Source: Alphaproteobacteria bacterium
GTDB taxonomy: Bacteria; Pseudomonadota; Alphaproteobacteria; Sphingomonadales; JAKSBY01
Direction: 5' to 3'
DNA length: 64,000 nucleotides
Assembly (NCBI GenBank): GCA_021774625.1
Contig: JAJFIV010000035.1
Location: 1 to 64,000 of the forward strand
Part shown: piece after piece, positions 9,697-20,344 of the stretch
How positions within the stretch are numbered: position 1 is the first letter of the stretch
Layout of the letters: each line of letters begins with the position of its first letter
Program-made: the position numbers and the translations under genes
The notes under the pieces: model-generated
The model's database searches: none
What the model was told of the DNA's origin: nothing
Seen by the model: only the letters and a program-made list of their open reading frames with translations

Positions 9697-9730
9697 CCGT
9701 AAATTCTTGCTTATGCTTGATTTTTTACGG
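9697..9730 (+). other. Small inverted repeat before ampG
   Basis: CCGTAAA (9697-9703) pairs with TTTACGG (9724-9730) across 20 bp, ending 8 bp before the ampG start. It could be a leader hairpin or part of an operator. It has no GC-rich stem plus T-run, so it is not a good terminator for comM. Confidence 0.3.
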
Positions 9731-9738
9731 TGTAAAAT

Positions 9739-11055
9739 ATGACGCGTTCTCAGAAATTTTTCAAAGCATTTGCCTTCTATCTTCGCCCGCGCCCACTGGG
9801 TGTGATTGGCCTCGGGATCGCGAGCGGTTTTCCTCTAACACTGCTCCTAGCGACTTTGGGTTATTGGCTCCGCAAAGAGGGAATCGACAAATCAACGATT
9901 GGCCTTTTACTGCTGACAACCACGCCTTACACCCTAAAATTTCTTTGGGCTCCCATAATTGACCGTGTGAAAATCCCCCTCCTTGCTAAATTGGTAGGAC
10001 ACCGACGGGCTTGGCTCTTTTCAGTTCAGATCCTGTTAGCGTTGGCGGTTATTTTTCTTGGCAGCACGAACCCAAATGAAAATATTGCTGCCTTGGCCTG
10101 GTGGGCTTTGACGGTCGCTTTTTTGTCGGCGACGCAGGATATCATTATCGATGCCTACAGAATTGAGATATTGTCTGACGACGAATTGCCTTTCGGTTCT
10201 GTTATGGCTACGTGGGGGTATCGCGTCGGCAATCTGATTGCCGGCGCGGGCACGATAGCCGTTGCCGGATTTTATGGCTGGTCCACCGCCTACACTCTGA
10301 CCGCTCTGTGTGTATTGTTTGGAAGTGTCGCGGCCCTTCTGCTCGGGGAACCTGAAGGGGAAAGGGGACTTTCAAACAAAAGGGACGGATTGAGATGGGA
10401 TGGTTTGGGGCAATGGTTGAACGAAGCTTTTATCGGTCCATTCAAGCAATTTCTTACCCGCGATGGCGCTCTGCTGATCCTGCTTTTTGTTGCAATCTAT
10501 AAGGTCGGCGACGCCATGGGCCAGGTGATGCTTTCGCCCCTTATTGTTGAGCTTGGTTTTACGGATGCCGAATATATTTGGGCGAACAAAGTCGTTGGTT
10601 TTTGGGCGTTGGCTATAGGCACCATTCTTGGTCCACCCTTAATTATTGTAACCGGTATGGCGAGAGCGCTCCTTATCACGGGCGTCTTTATGATGGTGAC
10701 GAATCTGACTTTTGCCTGGCTTGCGGTACAGGGGAATGATCCGATAGCGCTCGCCATAGCGGTTGGCCTGGAAAATTTTGCCTCCGGTCTGGGGCTGGTT
10801 GTTTTCGTCACCTATTTATCAGGCCTTTGCAATATTGCTTATACGGCAACGCAATATGCATTGCTGGCCTCGCTTGCCGTTTTGGCGCGGACCTTTCTGG
10901 CCTCTCCTTCCGGTTATCTGGCGGAACAGATTGGATGGGTCGGGTTCTTTCTATTTACCACGGCCATTGCCATTCCTGGCATTGTGCTGTTGTTCATCAT
11001 GTGGCGGCGAGGGTTCGCCACCGATGCTATCCGCTCTCCCGGGGGAAAAGTTTAA
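9739..11055 (+). CDS. ampG: AmpG-type muropeptide MFS permease
   Basis: 438 residues with about 12 to 14 membrane helices. It has the AmpG hallmarks: GIASGFPLTLLLATLGYWLR near the N-terminus, the KFLWAPIIDR loop, and the SATQDIIIDAYRIEIL motif. AmpG imports GlcNAc-anhydro-MurNAc peptides from the periplasm for cell-wall recycling and feeds ampC induction in species that have it; no beta-lactamase or AmpR is in this window. The 5' half is visibly lower in GC and uses more A/T-ending codons than comM before it and the genes after it, which may mean a different history. Length is normal for the family. Confidence 0.88.
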   Translation: MTRSQKFFKAFAFYLRPRPLGVIGLGIASGFPLTLLLATLGYWLRKEGIDKSTIGLLLLTTTPYTLKFLWAPIIDRVKIPLLAKLVGHRRAWLFSVQILLALAVIFLGSTNPNENIAALAWWALTVAFLSATQDIIIDAYRIEILSDDELPFGSVMATWGYRVGNLIAGAGTIAVAGFYGWSTAYTLTALCVLFGSVAALLLGEPEGERGLSNKRDGLRWDGLGQWLNEAFIGPFKQFLTRDGALLILLFVAIYKVGDAMGQVMLSPLIVELGFTDAEYIWANKVVGFWALAIGTILGPPLIIVTGMARALLITGVFMMVTNLTFAWLAVQGNDPIALAIAVGLENFASGLGLVVFVTYLSGLCNIAYTATQYALLASLAVLARTFLASPSGYLAEQIGWVGFFLFTTAIAIPGIVLLFIMWRRGFATDAIRSPGGKV

Positions 11056-11062
11056 CCATATC

Positions 11063-11080
11063 CTGTCACACGGGCGTCAT
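11063..11080 (+). promoter_or_regulatory. Candidate PHO box 1 upstream of olsB-like gene
   Basis: CTGTCAC (11063-11069), 4-bp spacer, GCGTCAT (11074-11080). The PhoB operator is two CTGTCAT repeats spaced 4 bp apart; the matches here are 6/7 and 5/7. It lies about 100 bp before the proposed olsB start. Confidence 0.4.
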
Positions 11081-11133
11081 AAATCCATGTTTTTTCTAGG
11101 GAAAATGGGTATCACCATGTTTGACTCGCGAAA

Positions 11134-11151
11134 GTGTTACGAAAGTGTCAT
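11134..11151 (+). promoter_or_regulatory. Candidate PHO box 2 upstream of olsB-like gene
   Basis: GTGTTAC (11134-11140), spacer GAAA, GTGTCAT (11145-11151): a second 7-4-7 direct repeat (4/7 and 6/7 to CTGTCAT), within an 11-bp tandem repeat whose units both begin CGAAAGTGT. A CATAAT -10-like hexamer at 11149-11154 overlaps its end, the usual place for a PhoB-activated promoter. Confidence 0.4.
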
Positions 11152-11181
11152 AATCCCTGCAAAAATAACGGGCAGGCGTCT

Positions 11182-12081
11182 ATGAAATATTCCAAGCTGA
11201 AATGGAAGGTGATCGCTGCGCAGTCGCTGGCGAGTGCGCCCTATTATGCGAAAGCGGGGACGCTTGAAGTGCGCCTGGCCCGGGACAAAAGCGAGATCAA
11301 GGCCGCTCAGCGGCTGCGCTATCAGATTTTTTACGAGGAGATGAATGCCTCGCCATCCGCCCGCATGAAGCTGGCGCGCCGGGATGTGGATGCCTATGAT
11401 ATGGTCTGCGACCATCTTCTGGTGATCGATCATTCACGCAAGACCAAGAATGCGGTGGTCGGCACCTACCGGCTTTTGCGCCAGGACGTGGCGGAACGTT
11501 TCAAGGGCTTTTATTCGTCCAGCGAATATGATCTTGCCCCTTTGATGACACCGGATTTCCGCGATCATATGGGTAAGGGCCGGCAATTGCTGGAGCTTGG
11601 CCGGTCCTGCGTGCACAGGGATTACCGGAACAATTCCACCATCAATCTTCTGTGGCGCGGCATATCGGAATATCTGGTGGAACATGATATCGCCTATATG
11701 TTCGGTTGCGCCAGCCTTCCCGGCACCGACCCCGCCGCCCACAAGCTGCCGCTTTCCTATCTTTATCACGAACATCTGGTGCCCGATGATTTTCCGGTCC
11801 GGGCGCAGCCTCTGCTGTTCGAGCCGATGGATCTGCTCCGCCCGGAAGACTATACCGCCCGCGATGCGCGGCGCGCGCTGCCGCCCCTGATCAAGGGCTA
11901 TCTTCGGCTTGGCTGTTTTATCGGCGATGGCGCCGTTGTCGATCATCAGTTCGGCACCACCGATGTCTTTATCCTGCTACCGGTGGAACGGGTGACCCAG
12001 CGGTATTCCCGTCATTTCGAACTGGCCCGGCTCGCCAACGACCCGGCGGAAACGGATCAGGCCGCCGCTGCGGGCCTCTGA
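11182..12081 (+). CDS. olsB: OlsB-like ornithine N-acyltransferase (GNAT superfamily)
   Basis: 299 residues from the ATG at 11182 (MKYSKLKWKV); an upstream in-frame start at 11134 would lie inside a regulatory repeat and adds an unlikely peptide. The sequence has the acyl-homoserine-lactone-synthase/GNAT-like fold of OlsB: LEVRLARDKSEIKAAQRLRY, then FYEEM, YDMVCDHLLVID, VVGTYRLLR, ELGRSCVHRDYR, and a C-terminal half ending with QFGTTDVFILLPV. OlsB transfers a 3-hydroxy fatty acid from acyl carrier protein to ornithine, the first step of ornithine lipid synthesis. OlsA is not next to it. Ornithine lipid genes are often induced by phosphate starvation, which fits the PHO-box-like repeats upstream. 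The assignment is by motif pattern; a related hemolysin-like acyltransferase is possible. Confidence 0.82.
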   Translation: MKYSKLKWKVIAAQSLASAPYYAKAGTLEVRLARDKSEIKAAQRLRYQIFYEEMNASPSARMKLARRDVDAYDMVCDHLLVIDHSRKTKNAVVGTYRLLRQDVAERFKGFYSSSEYDLAPLMTPDFRDHMGKGRQLLELGRSCVHRDYRNNSTINLLWRGISEYLVEHDIAYMFGCASLPGTDPAAHKLPLSYLYHEHLVPDDFPVRAQPLLFEPMDLLRPEDYTARDARRALPPLIKGYLRLGCFIGDGAVVDHQFGTTDVFILLPVERVTQRYSRHFELARLANDPAETDQAAAAGL

Positions 12082-12164
12082 TATACCCTCTTTGTTATTT
12101 TAGCATCTGATTCCCCATCTCTTCTCTTGGCGATTGGACGCGTCCCTCATATGATGGCCGGGCA

Positions 12165-14900
12165 ATGCCGGATGACGTAAAAAAAGTGACGGAGAAGGGG
12201 AAGGACGGCGGCGGCAAAAAGCCGGCGGCGGCCAAGGAGGTCGTCACGCCGATGATGCGCCAGTATCTCAAGATCAAGGCGCAATATCCCGACTGTCTTT
12301 TGTTTTACCGGATGGGGGATTTTTACGAACTGTTCTTCGACGATGCAGTCAAGGCGGCGGAAGCGCTGGATATTGCGCTGACCAAGCGCGGCAAGCATCA
12401 GGGCAGGGATATTCCCATGGCCGGGGTGCCGGTTCATGCGGCGGAAAATTATCTTGCCAGACTGATCCGTAAAAATTTCCGGGTTGGCGTTTGTGAGCAG
12501 CTGGAAGATCCGGCCGCGGCTAAAAAACGCGGCTATAAAGCGGTAGTGAAACGCGATGTGGTGCGGCTGATCACGCCCGGCACTCTCACCGAAGACACGC
12601 TGCTGGATGCCCGGAGGCATAATTTTCTGGCCGCTCTCGCCCGCGCCGAAGGGAAGTATTCTATCGCCTTTGCCGATATATCGACCGGCGACCTTGCGGT
12701 GGGTCCGGTTGCCGAAGGCGACATCCCGGCGGAACTTGCCCGGCTATCGTCGGAGGAAATTCTGGTCACCGAAAAGCTGCGCGATGACCCGGCGCTCAAA
12801 TCCCCGCTTGCCGACTGGCAGCCGGCGATGGTGCCGCTGGCGGCCGAAGCATTTGACAGCCTGGCGGCCGAATGGACTTTGCGGCGTATCTATCAGGTTT
12901 CGACCCTCGACGGTTTCGGCGCCTTTAGCCGGGCGGATCTCAGTGCGCTCGGCGCGCTACTGACCTATATGGAGGAAACCCAGAAGGGCCGCCTGCCCCG
13001 CCTGAAGGCGCCGCGGCTTGCCGGCACGGGCGAGACCATGCTGATTGATGTGGCGACCCGGCGTAATCTGGAACTGGACCGGGCCCTTAATGGCAGCCGC
13101 AAGGGCAGCGTCCTTTCCATCATCGACCGGACGGTGACCGGCGCCGGGGGCAGGCGGCTTGCGGCCTGGCTTTCGGCTCCAGTCACCGATGCGGGGAAAA
13201 TTTCCGTCCGCCAGGACGCGGTGGAGTTTTTTCTGTCCGAACAAAGCCTCAGGGCCAATATCCGGGCCTTTCTGAAAAAAACGCCGGATCTCGAACGCGC
13301 CCTTTCCCGCCTGACGCTGGGCCGCGGCGGCCCGCGCGATCTGGCATCGATTCGCGACGGGCTGATCATGGCGCGGGATATCCGGGTCAGGCTGGAAAAA
13401 CCGACGGAGTTTATCACCGGCCTTCCGGCTTTTCTGAAACAGGCCGCGGCCTGTCTCGGTCACCATGACGGGCTGATTGATACCCTCACCCGCGCCCTGA
13501 TCGCCGAACCGCCCATGCTGACCCGGGAGGGCGGCTTTATCGCCAAGGGCTATGATGCGGCGCTTGATGAACTGCGCATGCTGCGCGACGAAAGCCGGCG
13601 GCTGATCGCCGCGCTTGAAGGGCGTTACCGGCAGGAAACCGGCGTCCCATCCCTAAAAATCAAGCACAATAATGTGCTTGGCTATCATATCGATGTGACG
13701 GCGCGCCATGCGGATAAACTGATGCAGCCGCCTTTGTCTGATGCTTTCATTCATCGCCAGACCCTGGCCAATTCGGTCCGGTTTAATACCGCCGATCTTG
13801 CCGGGCTCGCTGGAAAAATCATTGATGCCGCTGACCGGTCCCTGGCCCTGGAACAGGAAATATTCGCCGGACTTTTGAAGGAGGTAAAACAGGACTGGCA
13901 GAAAATCACGTCGGCGGCGGAAGCCCTTGCCCTGATTGATGTCGCGGCCGCCCTGGCGGAACTTGCGGAAGCGGAACGCTATAGCCGCCCCAAAGTCGAT
14001 ACCAGTCTTGCCTTTGCCATTAGCGGCGGCCGCCACCCTGTGGTCGAAGCGGCGCTGCGGCTGACCAATGACGCGCCCTTTGTGGCGAATGACTGCGACC
14101 TTTCCGCGGAACAGCGGTTATGGCTGGTGACCGGGCCCAATATGGCGGGCAAAAGCACTTTTTTGCGGCAGAATGCGCTGATTGCCATCCTGGCCCAGAT
14201 GGGATCTTTCGTCCCGGCGGAACAGGCCCATATCGGTATCATCGACCGGTTGTTCAGCCGGGTTGGCGCTTCGGACGATCTGGCCCATGGCCGGTCCACT
14301 TTCATGGTGGAGATGGTGGAAACCGCCGCCATTCTCAATCAGTCCGGCGAACGGGCCTTTGTTATCCTGGACGAGATCGGCCGCGGCACCGCGACCTATG
14401 ACGGGCTTTCCATTGCCTGGGCGGCTGTCGAACACCTTCATGACGTCAACCGCTGCCGGACCCTGTTCGCCACCCATTATCATGAGCTGACAGCCCTGAA
14501 AGCCACTCTTGATGCGCTGTCGCTGCATTCAATCCGGGTTAAGGAATGGAAGGGCGACGTTGTCTTTCTGCATGAAGTGACGGCTGGCGCGGCGGACCGG
14601 TCCTATGGTATTCAGGTGGCGAAACTTGCCGGTCTGCCGGCGGCCGTGATCGGGCGCGCCCACGAGGTATTGTCAAAACTGGAATCCGCCGGCGCCAAAA
14701 ATTCCATGGCGGAGCTGGCCGCAGATATGCCGCTTTTTGGCGAAAGACTGGAGCAGACCGGTGCGGACAGCGGGCGAGGCGCGAGCGAAATCGAACAGAC
14801 ATTGCAGGACATTTTCCCCGACAATATGACGCCCCGGGAGGCTCTGGAGTTTTTATACCGGTTGAAAGCGCTCATTGCGGAAAAAGGACCGGCGGCATGA
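12165..14900 (+). CDS. mutS: DNA mismatch repair protein MutS
   Basis: 911 residues, normal for alphaproteobacterial MutS. The mismatch-wedging FYE motif is at residues 53-55 ([10 protein letters not shown]). The connector, lever and clamp regions follow, then the ATPase domain with Walker [10 protein letters not shown] (near 657-665), Walker [17 protein letters not shown], the conserved FATHYHELT, and a C-terminal helix-turn-helix dimer segment ending in [13 protein letters not shown]. MutS scans DNA for mispairs and recruits MutL; mutL is not in the window. The last four bases ATGA overlap the glnD start, so the two genes are translationally coupled, an arrangement common in alphaproteobacteria. 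Confidence 0.97.
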   Translation: MPDDVKKVTEKGKDGGGKKPAAAKEVVTPMMRQYLKIKAQYPDCLLFYRMGDFYELFFDDAVKAAEALDIALTKRGKHQGRDIPMAGVPVHAAENYLARLIRKNFRVGVCEQLEDPAAAKKRGYKAVVKRDVVRLITPGTLTEDTLLDARRHNFLAALARAEGKYSIAFADISTGDLAVGPVAEGDIPAELARLSSEEILVTEKLRDDPALKSPLADWQPAMVPLAAEAFDSLAAEWTLRRIYQVSTLDGFGAFSRADLSALGALLTYMEETQKGRLPRLKAPRLAGTGETMLIDVATRRNLELDRALNGSRKGSVLSIIDRTVTGAGGRRLAAWLSAPVTDAGKISVRQDAVEFFLSEQSLRANIRAFLKKTPDLERALSRLTLGRGGPRDLASIRDGLIMARDIRVRLEKPTEFITGLPAFLKQAAACLGHHDGLIDTLTRALIAEPPMLTREGGFIAKGYDAALDELRMLRDESRRLIAALEGRYRQETGVPSLKIKHNNVLGYHIDVTARHADKLMQPPLSDAFIHRQTLANSVRFNTADLAGLAGKIIDAADRSLALEQEIFAGLLKEVKQDWQKITSAAEALALIDVAAALAELAEAERYSRPKVDTSLAFAISGGRHPVVEAALRLTNDAPFVANDCDLSAEQRLWLVTGPNMAGKSTFLRQNALIAILAQMGSFVPAEQAHIGIIDRLFSRVGASDDLAHGRSTFMVEMVETAAILNQSGERAFVILDEIGRGTATYDGLSIAWAAVEHLHDVNRCRTLFATHYHELTALKATLDALSLHSIRVKEWKGDVVFLHEVTAGAADRSYGIQVAKLAGLPAAVIGRAHEVLSKLESAGAKNSMAELAADMPLFGERLEQTGADSGRGASEIEQTLQDIFPDNMTPREALEFLYRLKALIAEKGPAA

Positions 14901-17677
14901 TGGCGCGAAGAAAACACGAGTTGATCGGAATTGACGGCGAAAAGCTGGCGCGGCAGTACAAACGGCTTTTGAAAGGAGATCTTGACGCCGGGAAGCAGAA
15001 ATCCACGGTCCTTTTTAAGGCTGCCTATGAAAGGGCTAGCAAGGAAATCCGGCGCCGGGTGGAAAAAGAAGCCATGGGCGGTGTTGCCGCAGCCAAGGCG
15101 GCCAGCGCGATAATGGATGAGCTGATCCGCCGCTTAAGTGATTTTGCCTTTTCGCTGTTATCGCCGGGTGATAAAAAACAACAGCCTTCGCCGCGGTTTG
15201 CGCTGGTTGCGACCGGCGGCTATGGCCGCGGCATGCTGGCGCCCTATTCCGATATCGATATTCTGTTTTTGCTGCCCGCGAAGAATGCCGATCAGACCAG
15301 GGAAATCAGCGCCTTTATTCTCTATGCCCTTTTCGATTCTGGCCTCAAGGTGGGCTATGCCAGCCGCACATTGGTGGAGTGTATCAAACTTTCCAAAAAG
15401 GACCTGACAATCCGCACCGCCTTTCTGGAAAGCCGCTGCATTTGGGGCGATGAGGGACTTTACAGGGAAACCAAAAAAAAGTTTCAGAAGGACATTGTTG
15501 CCAAAACAGGCCCGCGTTTTGTCGAGGAAAAAATGGCGGAACGGGATCAGCGGCATGAGCGCATGGGTAATTCCCGCTATGTGGTGGAGCCCAATCTGAA
15601 GGATGGCAAGGGCGGCCTCAGGGATCTGCAGACCCTTTACTGGATAGGCCGCTATCTCTATGGCGCCGAATTAGCGGCGGACCTGGTGGATGAGGGCGTG
15701 CTCGACCGCGAGGAATATGAAATCTACCGCAAGGCCGCGCGGTTTTTATGGACGGTACGGGTGCATCTTCATCTGATTGCGGGTCGGGCAGAAGAAAGAC
15801 TGACCTTCGATGTGCAACCGGAACTGGCGAAACGTCTGCATTACAAGGACCATCCCGGTCTTTCCGGCGTCGAACGCTTCATGAAGCATTATTTTCTCGT
15901 GGCGAAGCAGATCGGGGACCTGACACGGACCTTTTGCGCCTGTCTTGAGGCAAGGCACCAGAAAAGGCGTTTTTTTACCCTTCCCCGCATCGCCCGGCGC
16001 AGTGTTGCGGGTTTTAAGCTGGATGGCGGTCGCCTAAGGGCGCCCGACGAAAATGTTTTCAAGAAGGACCCGGCAAAGCTGCTGAAGATTTTTGCAGTGG
16101 CGGATGAACATGGTTATGACATCCATCCGGATGCGCTTCGCCTGATCACCAAGAATCTGAGCCGGATCGATGCAAAATTGCGCCGCGATCCGGAAGCGAA
16201 TGGTTATTTCATGGCCGTTCTGGCCTCAAAACATGACCCGGAAAATTATCTCCGGCGGATGAATGAAGCGGGTGTGTTTGGTCGCTTTGTCACGGATTTC
16301 GGCCGGGTGGTGGCGCAGATGCAATATGACATGTACCATCATTATACAGTCGATGAGCACACCATCCGGGCCATCGGGCTGATCGCAAAAATCGAAAAGG
16401 GCGAGTTGGAAGAAGACCATCCGCTTTCCACCACCGTCATTCATAAGGTGATTTCCCGCGAAGTGCTCTATCTTGCGGTCCTGCTGCATGACATTGCCAA
16501 GGGACGCGGAGGCGATCATTCTGAAATCGGCGAAAAAATCGCCCATAAGCTCGGACCGCGGCTGGGCCTCACGCCGTCAGAAACCGAAACAACAGCATGG
16601 CTGGTGCGCCACCACCTTCTGATGAGCCGTTTTGCGTTTAAACGGGATTTATCCGACCCGAAAACCGTTGCCGATTTTGTCGCTACGGTGAAAAGCCCGG
16701 AGCGATTGCGACTGCTGCTGATTCTGACGGTTGTCGATATCCGGGCCGTCGGCCCGGGGGTCTGGAATGCCTGGAAGGGACAGCTGCTGCGCGATCTTTA
16801 TTATGCTGCCGAAGAAATTATGGTGGCGGGCCATCTTGAATTTGGCCGCGAAAAACGGGTTTTGGTCAGGAAGGCGGCACTTAAGGCTCAACTGAAAAAC
16901 TGGAAGCGGAAAGAGTTCGAGGCGTATGTCAGCCGCCTGCCGGACGCCTACTGGATTGCGGAAGATGAAGAAACCCATATCCACAATGCGCACCTTGTGC
17001 GCGCAACCGGAAAATCGCTGGAGAGCGCCGGTCTTTCCGTTCAGGTGAATGAGGTTTTCCAGACCCTGCGGCTGACGGCCTACTTGGCGGACCGGCCGGG
17101 CCTTTTCGCGGATATAACCGGCGCCATAGCGCTGTCGGGCTTCTCGATTGTGGACGCAAAGATTTTCACGACGGAAGACGATATGGCGCTTGATAATTTC
17201 ACTCTGCAGTCGGCGTCAGATTACGCACTGGACGAGCCCGAACGCATTCTGCATCTGAAAGAAACGGTGCGAGCGACCCTGACAGGTAAAATCAAACCCC
17301 ATGAGGGCCTGGCAAAGCGGAAAACAATCCTGAAAAAGCGCTCTCAGGTTTTCCGGGTGGAACCTCAAGTGCTGATTGACAATCGGGCCAGCCGCCGCTT
17401 TACGGTGATTGAAGTGAACGCCCGGGACAGACCGGGTCTTTTGCATGATCTTAGCCGCGCTTTTTACCGGCTGAAAGTCTCCCTTTCCAGCGCCCATGCG
17501 GCGACCTATGGGGAGCGGGCCGTGGATGTTCTTTATGTGCAGAACCGGGACGGCACAAAAATCACCCATCCGCTTCGCATCCGTAATGTCAAGCAGAAGC
17601 TGATGCTGGCGGCCGTTGGCAGGCCGGAAGGAAATCCGGCAAAGGACAGCCGGAAGCCGGCCCTGGCGAATGGATAA
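14897..17677 (+). CDS. glnD: Bifunctional [protein-PII] uridylyltransferase/uridylyl-removing enzyme
   Basis: 926 residues. The nucleotidyltransferase active site reads [20 protein letters not shown] (near residues 107-126), followed by the linker with [13 protein letters not shown], an HD phosphohydrolase domain with [15 protein letters not shown] (near 530), and two C-terminal ACT domains (about 710-790, [19 protein letters not shown], and about 833-905, [20 protein letters not shown]). GlnD uridylylates PII when glutamine is low and de-uridylylates it when glutamine is high, setting nitrogen assimilation. All four domains are intact. It starts inside the mutS stop and is followed 3 bp later by murJ. 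Confidence 0.97.
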   Translation: MMARRKHELIGIDGEKLARQYKRLLKGDLDAGKQKSTVLFKAAYERASKEIRRRVEKEAMGGVAAAKAASAIMDELIRRLSDFAFSLLSPGDKKQQPSPRFALVATGGYGRGMLAPYSDIDILFLLPAKNADQTREISAFILYALFDSGLKVGYASRTLVECIKLSKKDLTIRTAFLESRCIWGDEGLYRETKKKFQKDIVAKTGPRFVEEKMAERDQRHERMGNSRYVVEPNLKDGKGGLRDLQTLYWIGRYLYGAELAADLVDEGVLDREEYEIYRKAARFLWTVRVHLHLIAGRAEERLTFDVQPELAKRLHYKDHPGLSGVERFMKHYFLVAKQIGDLTRTFCACLEARHQKRRFFTLPRIARRSVAGFKLDGGRLRAPDENVFKKDPAKLLKIFAVADEHGYDIHPDALRLITKNLSRIDAKLRRDPEANGYFMAVLASKHDPENYLRRMNEAGVFGRFVTDFGRVVAQMQYDMYHHYTVDEHTIRAIGLIAKIEKGELEEDHPLSTTVIHKVISREVLYLAVLLHDIAKGRGGDHSEIGEKIAHKLGPRLGLTPSETETTAWLVRHHLLMSRFAFKRDLSDPKTVADFVATVKSPERLRLLLILTVVDIRAVGPGVWNAWKGQLLRDLYYAAEEIMVAGHLEFGREKRVLVRKAALKAQLKNWKRKEFEAYVSRLPDAYWIAEDEETHIHNAHLVRATGKSLESAGLSVQVNEVFQTLRLTAYLADRPGLFADITGAIALSGFSIVDAKIFTTEDDMALDNFTLQSASDYALDEPERILHLKETVRATLTGKIKPHEGLAKRKTILKKRSQVFRVEPQVLIDNRASRRFTVIEVNARDRPGLLHDLSRAFYRLKVSLSSAHAATYGERAVDVLYVQNRDGTKITHPLRIRNVKQKLMLAAVGRPEGNPAKDSRKPALANG

Positions 17678-17680
17678 ATC

Positions 17681-19234
17681 ATGACCCTGATCCGATCGAT
17701 TTCGACCGTTGGGGGGCTGACGCTGATCAGCCGTGTTTTCGGATTTACCCGCGACATTCTGATGGCGAAATATCTCGGTGCCGGCCTTGTGGCCGACACA
17801 TTTTTTGTCGCTTTCAAGCTGCCCAATTTTTTCCGGCGGCTGTTTGCGGAAGGAGCGTTTAATGCGGCTTTTGTCCCCATTTTCTGTGAAGCGCTGGGGG
17901 ACGGCCGGCCGGCCGGTAAAGCGCGGGCGCTCCATTTTGCGGAACAGGCGGTGTCTGTGCTGCTGCCCATCCTTTTAATCTTTACCGCGGCTATGCAGGC
18001 GGCGATGCCATGGATCATGCATCTGCTCGCGCCGGGCTTCGATGACCCTTATAAGTTTGATCTTGCGGTTCTGCTGACCCGCAGGACATTTCCCTATCTG
18101 ATGCTGATCTCGCTGGTTTCCCTGATGGCGGGCATGCTGAATTCCGTCGAGCGGTTTGCCGCCGCCGCCGCGGCGCCCATTCTGCTCAATGTCTGCCTGA
18201 TCGGCTCGCTTCTCTTCTTTCATGAAACCGACCGGCTGGCGGGCGAAGCACTGGCGCTGGCCGTCACCATCGCCGGTATGGCGCAGTTTTTATGGCTGCT
18301 CTATGCCCTGTCCCGGGCAGGCTGGACCCTCCGGATCCGAATGCCCAAACTGACGCCCAAGGTAAAGGAGCTTGCCATTCTGATGGCGCCGGCGGCCATC
18401 GGCGCCGGAGCCGTTCAGATCAATCTGGTGATCGATATCATTCTGGCGTCCTTTCTGCCCGACGGTTCGCTTTCCTATCTGTTTTATGCCGACCGGCTCA
18501 ATCAGCTGCCTATCGGCGTGATCGGGGTCGCGGTAGGCACGGTTCTGTTGCCGCGGCTGTCGCGGGAATTGGCGGCGGGTGATCTGGAAGGGTCGATCAC
18601 CAGCCAGAACCGGGCCATTGAAAGCGCGCTTTTTCTGACCCTACCGGCGGCATTCGCACTGATGGTTATTCCCGGCACCCTGATTGCCGTTCTTTTCCAG
18701 CGTGGCGCCTTTTCAGGGGCGGATACCGCGGCAACGGCGGCGGCGCTGACGGCTTATGCCGCCGGTCTGCCCGCCTATGTGCTGGTAAAGATACTGGCGC
18801 CGGCGTATTTTTCGCGGAAAGATACCAAAACGCCGGTGCGAATAGCCCTGATCGCTCTTTCCGCAAATATTATATTGAACATTATTCTGATGATCCCGCT
18901 GCAGCATGTCGGGCTGGCGCTGGCGACCGCCCTTTCCGCCTGGCTTAATGTGGCGCTGCTTTATATCATGCTGGTCAGACGGGGCCATTTCCGCATGGAC
19001 CGGCGGCTGAAGGGCCGTCTGGCGCGGGTTGTTCTGAGCGCTGTCATTATGGCGGCGCTGGTCTGGTTTCTGGCGTCAGTCCTGACACCGTATCTGACAG
19101 GAACGCTGGCGCAGAAAATTCTCGGTCTGGCGGCGATTATTTTGCCGGGGATTCTCTGCTTTCTGGTCCTTGCCCAGCTTAGCGGGGCGATGACGGCCGG
19201 CGAAGTGAAAGCACTTTTAAAGCGCCGCTCTTGA
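17681..19234 (+). CDS. murJ: Lipid II flippase MurJ
   Basis: 517 residues with about 14 predicted membrane helices. The N-terminus has the MurJ/MviN signature: GGLTLISRVFGFTRDIL followed by FKLPNFFRRLFAEGAFNAAF. Further family motifs include the internal GTVLLPRLSRELAAG and the conserved charged residues of the central cavity. MurJ flips undecaprenyl-linked lipid II to the periplasmic face for peptidoglycan synthesis and is normally essential. It begins 3 bp after glnD, so it is in the same transcript as mutS and glnD; trpS follows after about 50 bp. Confidence 0.96.
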   Translation: MTLIRSISTVGGLTLISRVFGFTRDILMAKYLGAGLVADTFFVAFKLPNFFRRLFAEGAFNAAFVPIFCEALGDGRPAGKARALHFAEQAVSVLLPILLIFTAAMQAAMPWIMHLLAPGFDDPYKFDLAVLLTRRTFPYLMLISLVSLMAGMLNSVERFAAAAAAPILLNVCLIGSLLFFHETDRLAGEALALAVTIAGMAQFLWLLYALSRAGWTLRIRMPKLTPKVKELAILMAPAAIGAGAVQINLVIDIILASFLPDGSLSYLFYADRLNQLPIGVIGVAVGTVLLPRLSRELAAGDLEGSITSQNRAIESALFLTLPAAFALMVIPGTLIAVLFQRGAFSGADTAATAAALTAYAAGLPAYVLVKILAPAYFSRKDTKTPVRIALIALSANIILNIILMIPLQHVGLALATALSAWLNVALLYIMLVRRGHFRMDRRLKGRLARVVLSAVIMAALVWFLASVLTPYLTGTLAQKILGLAAIILPGILCFLVLAQLSGAMTAGEVKALLKRRS

Positions 19235-19287
19235 CCGGAGACTGGCTGCTTGCCATAAAGCCGCCTCTAGTCTGAGGAGTGATGATA

Positions 19288-20307
19288 ATGGGGAAGAGCC
19301 CTGAAAAAAGGAACCGGGTGTTTTCCGGCGTCCAGCCGACCGGCCAGCTGCATCTCGGCAATTATCTCGGGGCGATCCGCAACTGGGTCAAACTGCAGGA
19401 TTCTTACGAGTGCCTTTATTGTGTGGTGGATCTCCATGCCATTACGGTGTTTCAGGATCCAAAGGCCCTGCGGGCTTCCACACGGGAAGTGGCAGCGGCC
19501 CTGATTGCATCCGGGATCGACCCTGAAAAAAGCATTCTGTTTAACCAGAGCCGGGTCGCGGCCCATGCGGAGCTGGCGTGGATTTTCAATTGTGTGGCGC
19601 GCATCGGCTGGCTGAACCGCATGACGCAATTCAAGGATAAGGCGGGCAAAAACAAGGAAAAAGCATCCGTCGGGCTTTATGTTTATCCGAACCTGATGGC
19701 GGCGGATATTCTTGCATATAAGGCCAATCTGGTGCCGGTGGGCGAAGACCAGCGCCAGCATCTGGAACTGACCCGCGACATCGCCCAGAAATTCAATAAT
19801 GATTTCGGCGTTGATCATTTTCCGCTGGTCGATCCGCTGATTTTACAGGAAGCGGCCCGCATCATGTCATTGCGTGACGGGCGGCAGAAAATGAGTAAAT
19901 CGGACCCGTCCGACTATTCCCGCATCAACATGACGGATGATACGGATGCCATTGCCCAGAAAATCCGCAAGGCGCGCACGGATGCCGAACCCCTGCCGGT
20001 CAGGGTCAAAGACCTGGCGAACCGTCCGGAAGCCGCCAACCTGGTCGCTATTTTTGCGGCATTAGCGGAAAAATCCCGTGACGATGTCTGCGCGGAATAT
20101 GAAGGCAAGGGTTTTGCGGACTTCAAGAAAGTCCTGACGGCTCTCATGGTGGAAAAACTGGGGCCCATTACCGGGGAAATGAACCGCCTGATGGCCGATC
20201 ACACCCATATCGATGGTATCCTGAATGACGGGGCGGGCCGTGCGCGCGATCTTGCCGCGCCGGTCCTTCGGGAAACCCATGAAATTATGGGATTTCTTGG
20301 GGCCTGA
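19288..20307 (+). CDS. trpS: Tryptophanyl-tRNA synthetase
   Basis: 339 residues from the ATG at 19288. In-frame GTG (19279) and ATG (19282) also exist, but GAGGAG at 19274-19279 sits 8 bp before 19288, so that start is preferred. Class I motifs are present: the HIGH-type [13 protein letters not shown] near the N-terminus and the KMSKS-type [15 protein letters not shown]. The enzyme charges tRNA-Trp. Length is typical of bacterial TrpRS. It ends the mutS-glnD-murJ-trpS block and converges on the ammonia-lyase gene 37 bp away. Confidence 0.96.
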   Translation: MGKSPEKRNRVFSGVQPTGQLHLGNYLGAIRNWVKLQDSYECLYCVVDLHAITVFQDPKALRASTREVAAALIASGIDPEKSILFNQSRVAAHAELAWIFNCVARIGWLNRMTQFKDKAGKNKEKASVGLYVYPNLMAADILAYKANLVPVGEDQRQHLELTRDIAQKFNNDFGVDHFPLVDPLILQEAARIMSLRDGRQKMSKSDPSDYSRINMTDDTDAIAQKIRKARTDAEPLPVRVKDLANRPEAANLVAIFAALAEKSRDDVCAEYEGKGFADFKKVLTALMVEKLGPITGEMNRLMADHTHIDGILNDGAGRARDLAAPVLRETHEIMGFLGA

Positions 20308-20344
20308 ACATCCGCCCGGCAGGAGCGGGGGCTATCTCGGGAAC

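Noticed and set aside
11134-11181. Upstream extension of the olsB-like gene
   Set aside because: The first codons coincide with the PHO-box-like repeat; the ATG at 11182 gives the family N-terminus.
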